In this document: one piece after another, positions 10,861 to 20,492 of the stretch
How positions within the stretch are numbered: the first letter of the stretch is position 1
Layout: each line of letters begins with the position of its first letter
Origin: Citrobacter sp. wls619
GTDB taxonomy: Bacteria > Pseudomonadota > Gammaproteobacteria > Enterobacterales > Enterobacteriaceae
Assembly (NCBI RefSeq): GCF_005281345.1
Contig: NZ_SZXJ01000095.1
Span: 186,001-250,000 of the forward strand
Direction: 5' to 3'
DNA: 64,000 nucleotides
Program-made: the position numbers and the translations under genes
Notes under the pieces: generated by a model
The model's database searches: none
Seen by the model: the letters and a program-made list of their open reading frames with translations, nothing else
Told to the model about the DNA's origin: nothing

Positions 10861-11478
10861 TTACTGAGTTTTGAGGTCGTTTTTGACGCTTTTCACGCCA
10901 TCAATTGCTTTAGCAATACTCTCAGCTCGCTCACTTTGCGCCTGTGAATCGACGGTTCCTGAAAGCTGGACCACGCCGTCGGTCGTCTCAACTTTCACTT
11001 TACGAGAAGGGACAATGTCATCGGCCAGCAGCTTGGCTTTCACTTCGCTGGTGATGGCCGTATCACCGGCATAGCCTTTTACGGAGGTGCTTTTGCTGTC
11101 ACGCACGTGCAGTTTGTCGCTAACGGAGGTCACGCCCTCAACGCCTTTCGCAACTTTAACGGCCTCTTCGGCCTGAGCCTGGCTTTCAACGAAGCCACTT
11201 AACGTCACCACTTTCTGGTCCGTTTTGACGGAGATATCGGTGCTCTTAATGCTTTCGTGGTCCACCAGCGCGGCTTTTACTTTGGCGGTGAGGGTGCTGT
11301 CATCCATGAAATTACCGACTTTGTTCATAGAGCTATCGACTTTCTGCCCCGCACTTTCGAGCCCGGATTGCGCTTTATCCATTGTGGCGTTTTCTGCATA
11401 AGCAGAACCCGTTGCGACAGCGGAAGTCAGCATCACGGCCAGTAGCGTTTTAGAAATCTTAAGTCCTGTCATTGTCAT
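10861..11478 (-). CDS. osmY: Osmotically inducible periplasmic protein OsmY
   Basis: Secreted to the periplasm, where it is reported to have chaperone-like activity. The ATG at 11478 ([13 protein letters not shown]) starts a classic signal peptide ending ATGSAYA before ENAT. Two BON domains follow, at about residues 60-128 and 140-205, each with the V.LSG.V.SQAQ pattern. It is 205 residues, four longer than in E. coli because of a variable linker after the signal peptide. In E. coli it is RpoS-dependent. The 300-bp upstream gap is AT-rich and should hold the promoter, which I did not map. Confidence 0.96.
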   Translation of the reverse strand: MTMTGLKISKTLLAVMLTSAVATGSAYAENATMDKAQSGLESAGQKVDSSMNKVGNFMDDSTLTAKVKAALVDHESIKSTDISVKTDQKVVTLSGFVESQAQAEEAVKVAKGVEGVTSVSDKLHVRDSKSTSVKGYAGDTAITSEVKAKLLADDIVPSRKVKVETTDGVVQLSGTVDSQAQSERAESIAKAIDGVKSVKNDLKTQ

Positions 11479-11741
11479 CGATGTATTCCTGTTTGTTGTG
11501 CTTATAGCGATGTTCTGCCGCTTAGCGGTCAGAACCAGCAACGAATCTCGTGACTGAAATAAATATCAGCTAAAGGGACTGAAAAATGCCTAATGAAGAG
11601 CATTAAAAGCCGATATTTATGTCATCACATTGTTAAATATAGTTCACGATTTCGCGGCTGATGACTGAATTGATTAAAAAACAAACAAAAACAGGGGATT
11701 TAAGAACATTCCGCAAGGGATTTAAAAGACAGGAAAAGTTG

Positions 11742-11767
11742 CAGGGCGCGGTGAGTACCGCGCCCTG
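11742..11767 (-). terminator. Rho-independent terminator of prfC
   Basis: A perfect 10-bp GC-rich inverted repeat (CAGGGCGCGG / CCGCGCCCTG) with a 6-nt loop begins 10 nt past the prfC stop. On the minus strand it is followed by CAACTTTTCC. Confidence 0.75.
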
Positions 11768-11776
11768 GGAGGCAGA

Positions 11777-13366
11777 TTAGTGTTCGCGCGTTTTGCGGAA
11801 CTGAACGTCAGGGTAACGTTCCTGGGTGAGATTCAGGTTAACCATGGTCGGCGCGATATAGGTGAGGTTATCGCCGCCATCCAGCGCCAGCTGAATTTCA
11901 TTTTTACGCTTAAATTCTTCGAATTTTTTCACGTCAGAACACTCTACCCAGCGCGCAGTCGCCACGTTGACCGACTCATAAATCGCTTCAACGTTGTATT
12001 CGCTCTTCAGACGAGAAACCACCACGTCGAACTGCAGCACACCGACGGCGCCAACGATCAGATCGTTGTTGGCGATCGGACGGAAGACCTGCACTGCGCC
12101 CTCTTCTGACAGCTGAACCAGCCCTTTCAGCAACTGCTTCTGCTTCAACGGATCTTTCAGACGGATACGGCGGAACAGTTCCGGTGCGAAGTTCGGAATA
12201 CCGGTGAACTTCATCATCTCACCCTGAGTAAAGGTATCGCCGATCTGGATCGTGCCGTGGTTATGCAGACCCAGAATATCGCCCGGATACGCTTCTTCCA
12301 CATGTGAACGGTCACCGGCCATAAAGGTCAACGCATCGGAGATCACCACATCTTTACCAATACGTACCTGGCGCATTTTCATGCCTTTCTCGTACTTGCC
12401 GGAAACCACACGCATGAAAGCGACACGGTCGCGGTGTTTCGGGTCCATGTTGGCCTGAATTTTAAAGACGAAACCGGTGAACTTCTCTTCTGAAGCCTCG
12501 ACAACGCGGGTGTCGGTTTTACGCGGCATCGGCGCGGGCGCCCACTCCACTAAACCGTCCAGCATATGATCAACGCCGAAGTTACCCAGCGCAGTACCGA
12601 AGAAGACCGGGGTGATTTCGCCTGCGAGGAACAGCTCATGATCGAACTCGTTGGACGCGCCCTGCACCAGCTCCAGTTCGTCGCGCAGCTGCTGCGCCAG
12701 GTCTTCGCCCACGGCAACGTCAAGTTCAGGGTTATTCAGCCCTTTAACAATGCGCACTTCCTGAATCGTATGGCCTTTACCGGTCTGGTACAGATACGTT
12801 TCATCTTTGTACAGGTGATAGACGCCCTTGAACAACTTACCGCAGCCAATCGGCCAGGTGATTGGCGCACAGCCGATTTTCAGTTCGTTCTCGACTTCAT
12901 CCAGCAGCTCCATCGGGTCACGGATGTCACGGTCGAGTTTGTTCATAAAGGTCAGGATCGGCGTATCGCGCAGACGGGTAACTTCCATCAGTTTACGGGT
13001 CCTGTCCTCAACGCCTTTCGCGGCGTCGATGACCATCAGGCAGCAGTCCACCGCCGTCAGAGTACGGTAGGTATCTTCGGAGAAGTCTTCGTGCCCTGGG
13101 GTGTCCAGCAGGTTGACCAGGCAGTCATGATACGGAAACTGCATGACAGAGGTGGTAATTGAGATACCACGCTGCTTTTCCATTTCCATCCAGTCAGATT
13201 TTGCATGCTGGCTGGAGCCACGGCCTTTTACCGTACCGGCGGTCTGAATCGCCTGTCCGAATAACAGCACCTTTTCAGTAATTGTCGTTTTACCGGCATC
13301 CGGGTGAGAAATAATGGCAAAAGTGCGGCGTTTGGCCACCTCTTGCAAATAAGGAGACAACGTCAT
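11777..13366 (-). CDS. prfC: Peptide chain release factor 3
   Basis: GTPase that recycles RF1/RF2 from the ribosome after termination. The ATG at 13366 gives 529 residues beginning [16 protein letters not shown], the E. coli length; a TTG two codons upstream is in frame but unneeded. G-domain motifs are visible: G1 SHPDAGKTT, switch [17 protein letters not shown]4 NKLDRD. Domains II and III follow. It is monocistronic between yjjG and osmY, with its own terminator. Confidence 0.97.
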   Translation of the reverse strand: MTLSPYLQEVAKRRTFAIISHPDAGKTTITEKVLLFGQAIQTAGTVKGRGSSQHAKSDWMEMEKQRGISITTSVMQFPYHDCLVNLLDTPGHEDFSEDTYRTLTAVDCCLMVIDAAKGVEDRTRKLMEVTRLRDTPILTFMNKLDRDIRDPMELLDEVENELKIGCAPITWPIGCGKLFKGVYHLYKDETYLYQTGKGHTIQEVRIVKGLNNPELDVAVGEDLAQQLRDELELVQGASNEFDHELFLAGEITPVFFGTALGNFGVDHMLDGLVEWAPAPMPRKTDTRVVEASEEKFTGFVFKIQANMDPKHRDRVAFMRVVSGKYEKGMKMRQVRIGKDVVISDALTFMAGDRSHVEEAYPGDILGLHNHGTIQIGDTFTQGEMMKFTGIPNFAPELFRRIRLKDPLKQKQLLKGLVQLSEEGAVQVFRPIANNDLIVGAVGVLQFDVVVSRLKSEYNVEAIYESVNVATARWVECSDVKKFEEFKRKNEIQLALDGGDNLTYIAPTMVNLNLTQERYPDVQFRKTREH

Positions 13367-13458
13367 AGTCAAATCTTCTTAGGTAAGCACGGCAACGGAC
13401 CGTGCAAGTTGAATACGAAAAATTGCGGCTATTTTACCCATCAATGGGGGGGAGGCAA

Positions 13459-14136
13459 TCAGTGTTTACACAGGAGCTGCTCCAGTTCGCTTAACGACAC
13501 GACAGTCCAGGTCGGCTGAATGCCCGCTGGCTGCTCGCGGCGGTGCGTATTTAGCCAGCAGGTGGATAGCCCGGCGTTAATGCCACCAAGAATATCGGAC
13601 TCTGCGGTGTCGCCTACCATCAGCACGCGGGAACGGTCAGGGTTGCCCGCCTGCGCCAGCGCATGGTCAAAAATACGGGGATCGGGTTTTGCCACCCCCA
13701 CCTGCTCAGAAATCACCAGCAGGTCGAAATAGTCGCGCAGGCCCGTACGCTCAAGGCGGATTTGCTGTAATGCAGTAAAACCGTTGGTAATGATGCCAAT
13801 CTTTGCTTTACCACGAATCGCATTAAGCAGCGACACGGCCCCCGGTAACGGCGAACAGATTTCCGCCATGGCATTAATAAACGCATCGTTTAGCTGGCCT
13901 GGCTCGACCTTCAGGCGTTCAGCCCAGCTCTGAAAACGAGCATGCTGCAGCTGTAATGAGGTAATTGCGCCGTTTTGATAATCCACCCACAGCGGTTTAT
14001 TCACGGCCTGGTAGTCCTGAAAATCTTCAGCGGTAAAGGTGATGCTATAGTCGAGAAACATCCGCTGTAAGCCGGTAAACGAGTCAAACGTAAACAGCGT
14101 TTCGTCGGCATCAAAGAAAATCCAGTCCCACTTCAT
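13459..14136 (-). CDS. yjjG: Pyrimidine 5'-nucleotidase YjjG (HAD family)
   Basis: HAD-superfamily phosphatase acting on dUMP, dTMP and UMP and on non-canonical pyrimidine nucleotides in E. coli. Motif I is DADETLF near the N-terminus, motif II the Thr/Ser in IITNGF, motif III the lysine in VAKPDPRIF, and motif [13 protein letters not shown]. Three consecutive ATGs (14142, 14139, 14136) follow an AAGG site. I give the third, which yields the family length of 225 residues. The first is equally possible from spacing. It lies just downstream of rimI on the same strand. Confidence 0.94.
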   Translation of the reverse strand: MKWDWIFFDADETLFTFDSFTGLQRMFLDYSITFTAEDFQDYQAVNKPLWVDYQNGAITSLQLQHARFQSWAERLKVEPGQLNDAFINAMAEICSPLPGAVSLLNAIRGKAKIGIITNGFTALQQIRLERTGLRDYFDLLVISEQVGVAKPDPRIFDHALAQAGNPDRSRVLMVGDTAESDILGGINAGLSTCWLNTHRREQPAGIQPTWTVVSLSELEQLLCKH

Positions 14137-14153
14137 CATCATTACACCTTGTC

Positions 14154-14600
14154 TTACATGCTGATTGGCAATGCCATTATGATGGCATCTTCGTGACCAT
14201 CGGCTGTCGGATAGTAATTGCGCCGAATCGTCGCCTCGTTAAAGCCAAGGCTTTCATACAATGCGATTGCTGCAGCATTCGAGGCGCGAACCTCAAGCCA
14301 CAGCGTCAGAATACCGCGCTTTTCCAGCTCATCGATCAGGTATTCCAGCAGCTCACGCCCAAGGCCCCGGCGCTGAAAATCAGGATCAACGGCGATGTTG
14401 AACAGCGTAGCTTCATCCAGCACGACCTGCGTAATCGCAAAGGCTGCCATCGCGCCGTCAACGGTCAATTGAAAGTTGAGATAACGATCGCCCTGGTTGC
14501 TGGCGAATGTTTTTTCACTCCACGGAAAGGCGTGGGCACGTTTTTCAATCTGAAATGCTGCAGGTAAATCAGTCGGTTCGAGGGAAGAAATCGTGTTCAT
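14154..14600 (-). CDS. rimI: Ribosomal protein bS18 N-alpha-acetyltransferase RimI
   Basis: GNAT enzyme that acetylates the N-terminus of ribosomal protein S18. The ATG at 14600 ([16 protein letters not shown]) gives 148 residues, the family length. The acetyl-CoA loop is visible as RRGLGRELL, and the C-terminal [16 protein letters not shown] is characteristic of RimI. It overlaps the end of holD by 32 nt, so the two are translationally coupled, as in E. coli. Confidence 0.96.
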   Translation of the reverse strand: MNTISSLEPTDLPAAFQIEKRAHAFPWSEKTFASNQGDRYLNFQLTVDGAMAAFAITQVVLDEATLFNIAVDPDFQRRGLGRELLEYLIDELEKRGILTLWLEVRASNAAAIALYESLGFNEATIRRNYYPTADGHEDAIIMALPISM

Positions 14601-14982
14601 ATGCGCAGATTTGTTGCCATAACGCGGCGCGTGCCGCGGGGTTATCCCGTAATTCATTAAACGCAGGACTGGCGACCTGAGCGCCCTCCAGCAGCAGCGG
14701 CTCTTCGGTTCCCAGCCGCCAGCTATTACAGCGGCTACCTTGCGGCAGCATGGCGACGCGGTCAGGCGTCAGTTGTAAAACCTGATCCGGGCTAACGGTC
14801 AATGCGTGTAAAATATCGCTCATTAACGGTTCGGTTAGCGCGGGTAACTGTGCAGCAACCATCACTAAACGGACATGCGCAGGAATTGAAATCGCGATCT
14901 CGCCCCGCAGCGCGCCAGGACGGCGCAGCGACCACTGCGTAATGCCCAGTTGCTGTAACTGCCAGTCTCGTCGGGATGTCAT
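14569..14982 (-). CDS. holD: DNA polymerase III psi subunit
   Basis: Clamp-loader accessory subunit that links the gamma/tau complex to the chi subunit and thereby to SSB. It is 137 residues, identical in length to E. coli HolD, starting MTSRRDWQLQQLGITQW with a conserved C-terminus. It is first gene of the leftward holD-rimI-yjjG run and is divergent from rsmC across a 102-bp gap. Confidence 0.96.
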   Translation of the reverse strand: MTSRRDWQLQQLGITQWSLRRPGALRGEIAISIPAHVRLVMVAAQLPALTEPLMSDILHALTVSPDQVLQLTPDRVAMLPQGSRCNSWRLGTEEPLLLEGAQVASPAFNELRDNPAARAALWQQICAYEHDFFPRTD

Positions 14983-15084
14983 AGCGAAACACTCCTGTAA
15001 TCAGGGGCGCAAATATAGCAAATTTGTCGAATCCGCGCCATCAAACAACTATAATCCCCCGCTGTACAATTTAAGGAGCACTCC

Positions 15085-16116
15085 ATGTCTGCTTTTACCC
15101 CGGCAAGTGAAGTCTTGCTGCGCCACAGTGATGATTTCGAACAAAGCCGTATTCTGTTTGCCGGTGATTTGCAGGATGACCTGCCAGCCCAATTCGCAAG
15201 CGCCGCCAGCCGTGCGCATACTCAGCAGTTGCACCATTGGCAGGTACTGAACCGCCAGATGGGTGATAACGTCCGCTTTAGCCTCGTCGCACAAGCCGAT
15301 GATGTTGCTGACAGCGATACGCTGATCTATTACTGGCCGAAGAATAAGCCGGAAGCCCAGTTCCAGCTGATGAATATTCTGTCGCTGTTACCCGTCGGCA
15401 CCGATATTTTTGTTGTCGGTGAGAACCGCAGCGGTGTACGCAGCGCAGAGCAGATGCTGGCCGAATACGCGCCGCTGAATAAAGTCGACAGCGCCCGTCG
15501 CTGTGGCCTTTATCATGGCCGTCTGGAAAAACAGCCCGTTTTTGATGCAGAAAAATATTGGGATGAATACACCGTCGACAATCTGACCATCAAAACCTTA
15601 CCTGGCGTATTCAGCCGTGACGGCCTGGATGTCGGCAGCCAGCTGCTGCTCTCAACGCTGACGCCGCACACTAAAGGCAAGGTTCTGGATGTCGGTTGCG
15701 GCGCAGGCGTGCTCTCCGTTGCATTAGCCAGTCACTCGCCGAAAGTTCGTCTGACCCTGTGCGATGTCAGCGCATCCGCGGTTGAAGCCAGTCGCGCAAC
15801 GCTTGCGGCCAACGGTATTGAAGGTGACGTAATTGCCAGTAACGTCTTTTCTGACGTGGCGGGCCGCTTCGATATGATCATCTCTAACCCACCGTTCCAC
15901 GATGGCATGCAGACCAGCCTTGATGCCGCGCAAACGCTGATTCGCGGGGCGGTTCGTCACCTGAACAGCGGCGGTGAACTGCGTATCGTGGCCAACGCCT
16001 TCCTGCCGTATCCGAAGGTGCTGGATGAGGTGTTTGGCTTCCATGAGGTTATCGCGCAGACCGGTCGTTTCAAGGTTTATCGTACCATCATGACGCGTCA
16101 GGCGAAAAAAGCCTAA
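15085..16116 (+). CDS. rsmC: 16S rRNA (guanine(1207)-N2)-methyltransferase
   Basis: SAM-dependent enzyme that methylates G1207 of 16S rRNA in the 30S subunit. The 343-residue length matches E. coli. The N-terminal half is a degenerate, non-catalytic methyltransferase-like domain. The C-terminal half has motif [13 protein letters not shown] and the catalytic N2-guanine motif SNPPFHDG. An AAGGAG site precedes the ATG. It lies upstream of the leucine tRNA cluster on the same strand. Confidence 0.97.
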   Translation: MSAFTPASEVLLRHSDDFEQSRILFAGDLQDDLPAQFASAASRAHTQQLHHWQVLNRQMGDNVRFSLVAQADDVADSDTLIYYWPKNKPEAQFQLMNILSLLPVGTDIFVVGENRSGVRSAEQMLAEYAPLNKVDSARRCGLYHGRLEKQPVFDAEKYWDEYTVDNLTIKTLPGVFSRDGLDVGSQLLLSTLTPHTKGKVLDVGCGAGVLSVALASHSPKVRLTLCDVSASAVEASRATLAANGIEGDVIASNVFSDVAGRFDMIISNPPFHDGMQTSLDAAQTLIRGAVRHLNSGGELRIVANAFLPYPKVLDEVFGFHEVIAQTGRFKVYRTIMTRQAKKA

Positions 16117-16123
16117 CGGATGT

Positions 16124-16158
16124 ACGCCGGATAAGGCGTTTATGCCGCTATCCGGCGT
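16124..16158 (+). repeat. REP palindrome, possible rsmC 3' stem-loop
   Basis: ACGCCGGATA ... TATCCGGCGT forms perfect 10-bp arms seven bases after the rsmC stop. It is REP-like in sequence and may protect the transcript 3' end. Confidence 0.7.
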
Positions 16159-16224
16159 GACACCAAGCAACGCCGGACAGCGCCCATTTTTACATCAATT
16201 AAATGCGTCCTGGTCAATTAACTA

Positions 16225-16252
16225 TTGACGAAAAGCTGAAAACAACTAGAAT
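16225..16252 (+). promoter_or_regulatory. leuVPQ tRNA operon promoter
   Basis: A -35 TTGACG at 16225-16230 and a -10 TAGAAT at 16247-16252 are separated by 16 bp. They are followed by the GC-rich discriminator GCGCCTCC typical of stringently controlled stable-RNA promoters. The first tRNA begins about 35 nt beyond the expected start. Confidence 0.75.
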
Positions 16253-16294
16253 GCGCCTCCGTGGTAACGATACTTTTTGTAGTGTCGATGGTAT

Positions 16295-16381
16295 GCGAAG
16301 GTGGCGGAATTGGTAGACGCGCTAGCTTCAGGTGTTAGTGTCCTTTCGGACGTGGGGGTTCAAGTCCCCCCCCTCGCACCA
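16295..16381 (+). tRNA. leuV: tRNA-Leu (CAG), copy 1
   Basis: An 87-nt class II tRNA with encoded CCA. The anticodon loop CTTCAGGT contains CAG; the long variable arm is TGTCCTTTCGGACG; the T arm is GTTCAAG. The acceptor GCGAAGG pairs with the 3' strand ending CCCTCGC, allowing one wobble-type position. Identical to the next two copies. The name follows the E. coli order from rsmC (leuV, leuP, leuQ). Confidence 0.97.
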
Positions 16382-16409
16382 TAATCCACGTTGATATTGC
16401 TCGCACTGT

Positions 16410-16496
16410 GCGAAGGTGGCGGAATTGGTAGACGCGCTAGCTTCAGGTGTTAGTGTCCTTTCGGACGTGGGGGTTCAAGTCCCCCCCCTCGCACCA
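16410..16496 (+). tRNA. leuP: tRNA-Leu (CAG), copy 2
   Basis: Identical 87-nt copy with CAG anticodon and encoded CCA, 28 nt after copy 1. Probably co-transcribed from the promoter at 16225-16252. Confidence 0.97.
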
Positions 16497-16528
16497 ACGA
16501 GGCAATATCAAAAAAGTAAGATGACTGT

Positions 16529-16615
16529 GCGAAGGTGGCGGAATTGGTAGACGCGCTAGCTTCAGGTGTTAGTGTCCTTTCGGACGTGGGGGTTCAAGTC
16601 CCCCCCCTCGCACCA
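16529..16615 (+). tRNA. leuQ: tRNA-Leu (CAG), copy 3
   Basis: Identical third 87-nt copy with CAG anticodon and encoded CCA, 32 nt after copy 2. The TTTTCCTTTCGGTTTTC stretch downstream has no strong stem, so I do not call a terminator. Confidence 0.97.
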
Positions 16616-16654
16616 ATTATCTTATTTTCCTTTCGGTTTTCTTCTCTGTGTTAC

Positions 16655-16891
16655 TCATCCCTGATTCACGTTCATCATCACCAGAACAATACCGCCGATC
16701 AGTGCTGCACATGAAGGCAACAAAACGAAATGCCGTAAACGTTTGTGGTACAGCATTAGCGAAGTCAGCAGCAGTCCTAATACAATCATCGCCTTCCATG
16801 CGTCGAGTGACAGGTCAGTAAATGCCAGCCCGGCAATCACTATTCCCGGCAGCAAAACCCCCCATCCACTGCCCAGCGCACGTTGCAACAT
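16655..16891 (-). CDS. yjjZ: Small inner-membrane protein YjjZ (DUF1435)
   Basis: Starting at the ATG at 16891 (MLQRALGSGWGVLLPG), the product is 78 residues with about three hydrophobic segments. It ends MMNVNQG and resembles the DUF1435 protein found next to leuQPV in E. coli. The frame stays open to 17056, but the extra N-terminus is charged, unlike the family, and is probably not translated. It is convergent with the tRNA operon. Function unknown. Confidence 0.75.
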   Translation of the reverse strand: MLQRALGSGWGVLLPGIVIAGLAFTDLSLDAWKAMIVLGLLLTSLMLYHKRLRHFVLLPSCAALIGGIVLVMMNVNQG

Positions 16892-17144
16892 GGTTTCACC
16901 TATGACATTGATAATGATAACCAATATCATATGATAAATTTTCTCATTTGTCAGCCAGGAAAGGCTATCAATTCTATGAGTTTTACTTAACGATTGATGA
17001 CATAAATAGTTTAAGGTGATAAATTGCTCGCCGGTTAGCTTTTCATCAAAAAACAATAACGACCTGAACGAATGATTTTTCGCTCATCATTTTTTCCTTA
17101 CAAACACACCTTCGTATATTGCAGATAAATAACAATATTTACCT

Positions 17145-18221
17145 ATGACAGTACAATCCTGGCGAACTCTGCGCACTAAGAAATATCAACTTTCTTTACG
17201 TCTGTTTCTGCTTCTCAATGCAGTCTCCGCGCTGTTTACGCTTGTTTTCCCACTTTTTGCCGTCAAAGCCGTATCTGTCCCAGCGTTGCTCATCCTGGCC
17301 GCCAGTACATTACTGTTGGCATGGCATGGGAAATATACGAATAAAAGAATTAATCTTCCTTTTATTTCAATCATTTTCGGCTTGTTGTGGGCAGCTCATA
17401 TTGTGCTGAAATTCACAACACTGGATAATAATGATTATTATTTTCTGTTGATTGCACTTCTCAGCGTGCTGTTTATTGGCTCTATCGCTTTTGCCAACAA
17501 TATCATCGCCTTTACGCTACATTCGTTACCCTCAGTCGTCGTCTGTTTATGGCTTAACGGTAGCGAGCATGGTCTGCGAATTTTCTATTTTATGGCGTTG
17601 CCGATGGCCGGGATTGCCATTCAACACGTGATCCAAAAGCGCTACGACGGCTTCGCCCAACAGCTGATGTACAAACTGCTGGAAGAGCGAGAAACCCTGA
17701 ACGGCCTCAGCATGCTCGATCCGCTGACGGGGCTGTATAACCGTCGTGGGCTGCAACACCGGCTCGATACGTTACTGGCACTGAGCAACGCGAAGCATTA
17801 CGTCTTATTGCTGGATATCGATCATTTCAAAGCCTATAACGACCATTACGGACACATGATGGGCGATCAGGCGCTGATTCGCGTTTCTGCCGCGATTCGT
17901 GATTCCGTGCGCTCCCGGGATGTGGTCGCGCGTTTTGGTGGCGAAGAATTTATGGTGTTACTGACCGCCGTCGATCCACAGCAGGCACAGGCCGCAGCCG
18001 AGCGTATCCGCCAGAAAGTATACGACCTTAAGATTCCTCATATGTTTAATGAGAGCGTAGCAACCAATGTGACGGTCAGCATCGGTATTGCGCCTTTAAT
18101 GGATCAGGATATTGACTCCGCGATTACCAGAGCAGACAAAGCACTTTATGAGGCCAAGAATCTCGGTCGAAACAACACCCTGGTCAGCGATGAGCTGCGG
18201 ATAAACTGCACCTCTTCCTGA
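17145..18221 (+). CDS. Membrane-bound diguanylate cyclase
   Basis: Makes cyclic di-GMP from two GTP. The 358-residue protein has about five or six N-terminal membrane segments (residues 15-165), a short linker (EERETLNGLSMLDPLTGLYNRRGL) and a GGDEF domain with active signature GGEEF at 265-269. An RxxD inhibitory site (R256-D259) lies five residues before it, so product feedback is expected. No known sensory domain is seen; the membrane part may sense. Position beside the leucine tRNA cluster resembles Salmonella STM4551. No good ribosome-binding site precedes the ATG, and 253 bp of AT-rich sequence lies upstream. Confidence 0.9.
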   Translation: MTVQSWRTLRTKKYQLSLRLFLLLNAVSALFTLVFPLFAVKAVSVPALLILAASTLLLAWHGKYTNKRINLPFISIIFGLLWAAHIVLKFTTLDNNDYYFLLIALLSVLFIGSIAFANNIIAFTLHSLPSVVVCLWLNGSEHGLRIFYFMALPMAGIAIQHVIQKRYDGFAQQLMYKLLEERETLNGLSMLDPLTGLYNRRGLQHRLDTLLALSNAKHYVLLLDIDHFKAYNDHYGHMMGDQALIRVSAAIRDSVRSRDVVARFGGEEFMVLLTAVDPQQAQAAAERIRQKVYDLKIPHMFNESVATNVTVSIGIAPLMDQDIDSAITRADKALYEAKNLGRNNTLVSDELRINCTSS

Positions 18222-18284
18222 GTTTTCCGTGCGGAACGGCCCGATATTGCGACAAAGATCTTGCCATCATTTACCCTCGCCTAT

Positions 18285-18303
18285 AGGATTAGAAATCATT
18301 ATC
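18285..18303 (+). promoter_or_regulatory. Fur-box-like site ahead of fhuF
   Basis: The right ten bases AATCATTATC are an exact match to the second half of the 19-bp Fur consensus; the left half is poor (about 12 of 19 overall). It lies 27 bp before the fhuF ATG. fhuF is iron-repressed by Fur in E. coli, which supports the call. Confidence 0.6.
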
Positions 18304-18329
18304 ATTTAGATTAACATCCTTATATCGCC

Positions 18330-19118
18330 ATGGCTTACCGTTCCGCACCCATCGTTGAAGATGTCATCTGGCACAGCCATCTCCCTGCAGAGATGCCCTC
18401 GCTGGCGGCTTCCGTGCGTGCGACCATCGCCCAAACCCGCGAACACTTGCTGGATTTCATTCGCCTTGACGAAACCCCGCCTCAAGGGGCAATGACATTA
18501 CATGAATGGACGCAACCGACAACGCTAAGTTCGCTTCTGGCCGTTTATTCAGACCACATCTACCGCAACCAGCCCACGTTAGTACGCGAAAATAAACCGC
18601 TGATCTCCCTCTGGGCGCAATGGTATATCGGCCTGATGATGCCCCCGCTTATGGTGGCTCTGCTGACGCAAAAAGAAGCCATTGATGTCGCGCCGGAACA
18701 TATGCATGTGGAGTTTCACGAAACCGGGCGTGCCGCATGTTTCTGGATAGATGTACATCAGGATCACCAGACCACGGCACTCTCACCGCAGCAACGTATG
18801 GAAACGCTGATTTTGTCAGCCCTGACACCGGTTGTTCAGGCGCTGGAATCAACGGGTGAGATCAACGCGAAACTTATCTGGAGCAATACCGGGTATCTCA
18901 TCCACTGGTATTTAACGGAAATGAAACCGCTATTAGGCGAAGAACTGCTGACAACATTGCGCCAAACCTGCTTCTTTGAGAAACAGCTATCCTGTGGCCA
19001 GGATAATCCGTTGTGGCGTACCGTCGTTCCACGTGAGGGACTGTTAGTACGCAGAACCTGCTGTCAACGCTATCGCTTGCCCGATGTTCAGCAATGCGGT
19101 GACTGCACGTTAAAGTAA
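18330..19118 (+). CDS. fhuF: Siderophore-iron reductase FhuF
   Basis: Cytoplasmic or inner-membrane-associated 2Fe-2S protein that reduces iron in hydroxamate siderophores such as ferrioxamine B and coprogen. It is 262 residues, equal to E. coli. The unusual cluster motif at the C-terminus has C244, C245, C256 and C259 (CC-x10-C-x2-C). It begins MAYRSAPIVEDVIW. The upstream Fur-like box supports iron control. It is monocistronic and convergent with the PTS gene. Confidence 0.96.
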   Translation: MAYRSAPIVEDVIWHSHLPAEMPSLAASVRATIAQTREHLLDFIRLDETPPQGAMTLHEWTQPTTLSSLLAVYSDHIYRNQPTLVRENKPLISLWAQWYIGLMMPPLMVALLTQKEAIDVAPEHMHVEFHETGRAACFWIDVHQDHQTTALSPQQRMETLILSALTPVVQALESTGEINAKLIWSNTGYLIHWYLTEMKPLLGEELLTTLRQTCFFEKQLSCGQDNPLWRTVVPREGLLVRRTCCQRYRLPDVQQCGDCTLK

Positions 19119-19148
19119 ACGAGGAGCCACAGCCCCTCGCCTGCACGA

Positions 19149-20492
19149 TTACGCTACCTGCTGATTTTCCTCTTCTATCCGCTGAGCTTCTTCTTTTTCC
19201 TGCGCCAACAGTTGCTTCTCATAGACCTTAAAGAATGGGAAGTAGATGATGGCAGAAACCAGCGCCAACACGATCACCAGGATCGCCGCACGATAATCCC
19301 AGCCTAATGCCCATGCCGCCCCCACCGGGGCCGGGGCGGTCCAGGGAACTACAGAAATTACGCGACCAATCAAATCCAGCTTCATCGCCGCCCAGGCCAG
19401 TACGGCATTCACCATCGGCGCAAGCAGAAATGGAATAAAGAACACCGGATTCATTACTATCGGCGTGCCGAAAATCACCGGTTCATTGATATTAAAAATG
19501 CTTGGGACGACGCTGAGGCGTCCAATCGAGCGTAGATGGGCCGAACGGCTGCGCAGATAGCAAATCACCAGCCCCATCGTCGCCCCCGATCCCCCCACGA
19601 CGATGAAGAACGTCCAGAACGCTTCCATAAAGATATGCGGTAAGGGCGCGCCCTGCGCCAGCGCCGACTGGTTCATCCCAAGATTGGTGAGCCAGAACAT
19701 TTGCAGCATCCCGGACACAATCGCCGCCCCGTGAATCCCAGCAAACCACAGCAAGTGGCCTATCAATACCGCCAGCAATATCGCCGGAAGAGAATCGGCA
19801 GCAGACACCAGCGGTTTAAAGATGGCCATAATGGCCTGAGGGATCAGCATATCAAACTGCGACTGTATCGCCAGGCTCAGCGGGTACAGCGTCAGCACCA
19901 CAACCAGTACTGGGATCAGGAGATCAAATGAGTTTTTGATCATCGGCGGCACTTGATCGGGCAAGCGGATCCCGATGTTGTGCGCCTTCAGGAAGCGCAT
20001 CATTTCAACGCAATAAATTGCCACGAGGATCGCGGTGAAAATCCCCGTCCCTCCCAGGCTATCAACCGGCATCGTACCCTTGGTTTTCGGTGCGGCAATC
20101 AGCAAAAACGCCATGATGGACAGCATCGCGCACATAAATGGATCCAGCTGATGCGACTTCACATAGTGTTTACCCAGGTTATAAGCAATGGCGGCACATA
20201 TATAGACCGACATGATCCCCATCGTCATATCAAACGGCGTGAGTATCTGGCCTTCAAATTGTTTTGCCAGATCCAGCCATGCGCGGGCAAATCCCCAGGT
20301 GGTATCCGGCGAAAAAGGAGGATAGGCAAAAACCAGCAGAAAAGATCCTACAATCATAAACGGCATTGCCGAAATGAAACCATCACGTATTGCCATCACA
20401 TGGCGTTGTGAAGAAATGCGCCCGGCGACAGGACTAACGTAGTTTTCAACAAAGCGGAAAATCACATTAAACACAGCATGGTTAGTAGACAT
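19149..20492 (-). CDS. PTS sugar transporter EIIC, lactose/cellobiose family
   Basis: Integral membrane permease component of a phosphotransferase system. The 447 residues contain about ten hydrophobic segments and family patterns such as RDGFISAMPFMIVGSFLLVF near the N-terminus, GIHGAAIVSGM, and FNINEPVIFGTPIVMNP with the conserved NEP sugar-site motif. There is no fused EIIA or EIIB and none nearby, so it is an orphan that must borrow phosphotransfer partners. Substrate is likely a beta-diglucoside or chitobiose-like sugar, by family only. A 46-codon ORF overlaps its start, and a palindrome lies further upstream. Confidence 0.9.
   Translation of the reverse strand: MSTNHAVFNVIFRFVENYVSPVAGRISSQRHVMAIRDGFISAMPFMIVGSFLLVFAYPPFSPDTTWGFARAWLDLAKQFEGQILTPFDMTMGIMSVYICAAIAYNLGKHYVKSHQLDPFMCAMLSIMAFLLIAAPKTKGTMPVDSLGGTGIFTAILVAIYCVEMMRFLKAHNIGIRLPDQVPPMIKNSFDLLIPVLVVVLTLYPLSLAIQSQFDMLIPQAIMAIFKPLVSAADSLPAILLAVLIGHLLWFAGIHGAAIVSGMLQMFWLTNLGMNQSALAQGAPLPHIFMEAFWTFFIVVGGSGATMGLVICYLRSRSAHLRSIGRLSVVPSIFNINEPVIFGTPIVMNPVFFIPFLLAPMVNAVLAWAAMKLDLIGRVISVVPWTAPAPVGAAWALGWDYRAAILVIVLALVSAIIYFPFFKVYEKQLLAQEKEEAQRIEEENQQVA

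Noticed and set aside
16295-16615. Three long direct repeats considered as a mobile or CRISPR array
   Set aside because: Each repeat folds as a complete tRNA-Leu with CAG anticodon and CCA end.
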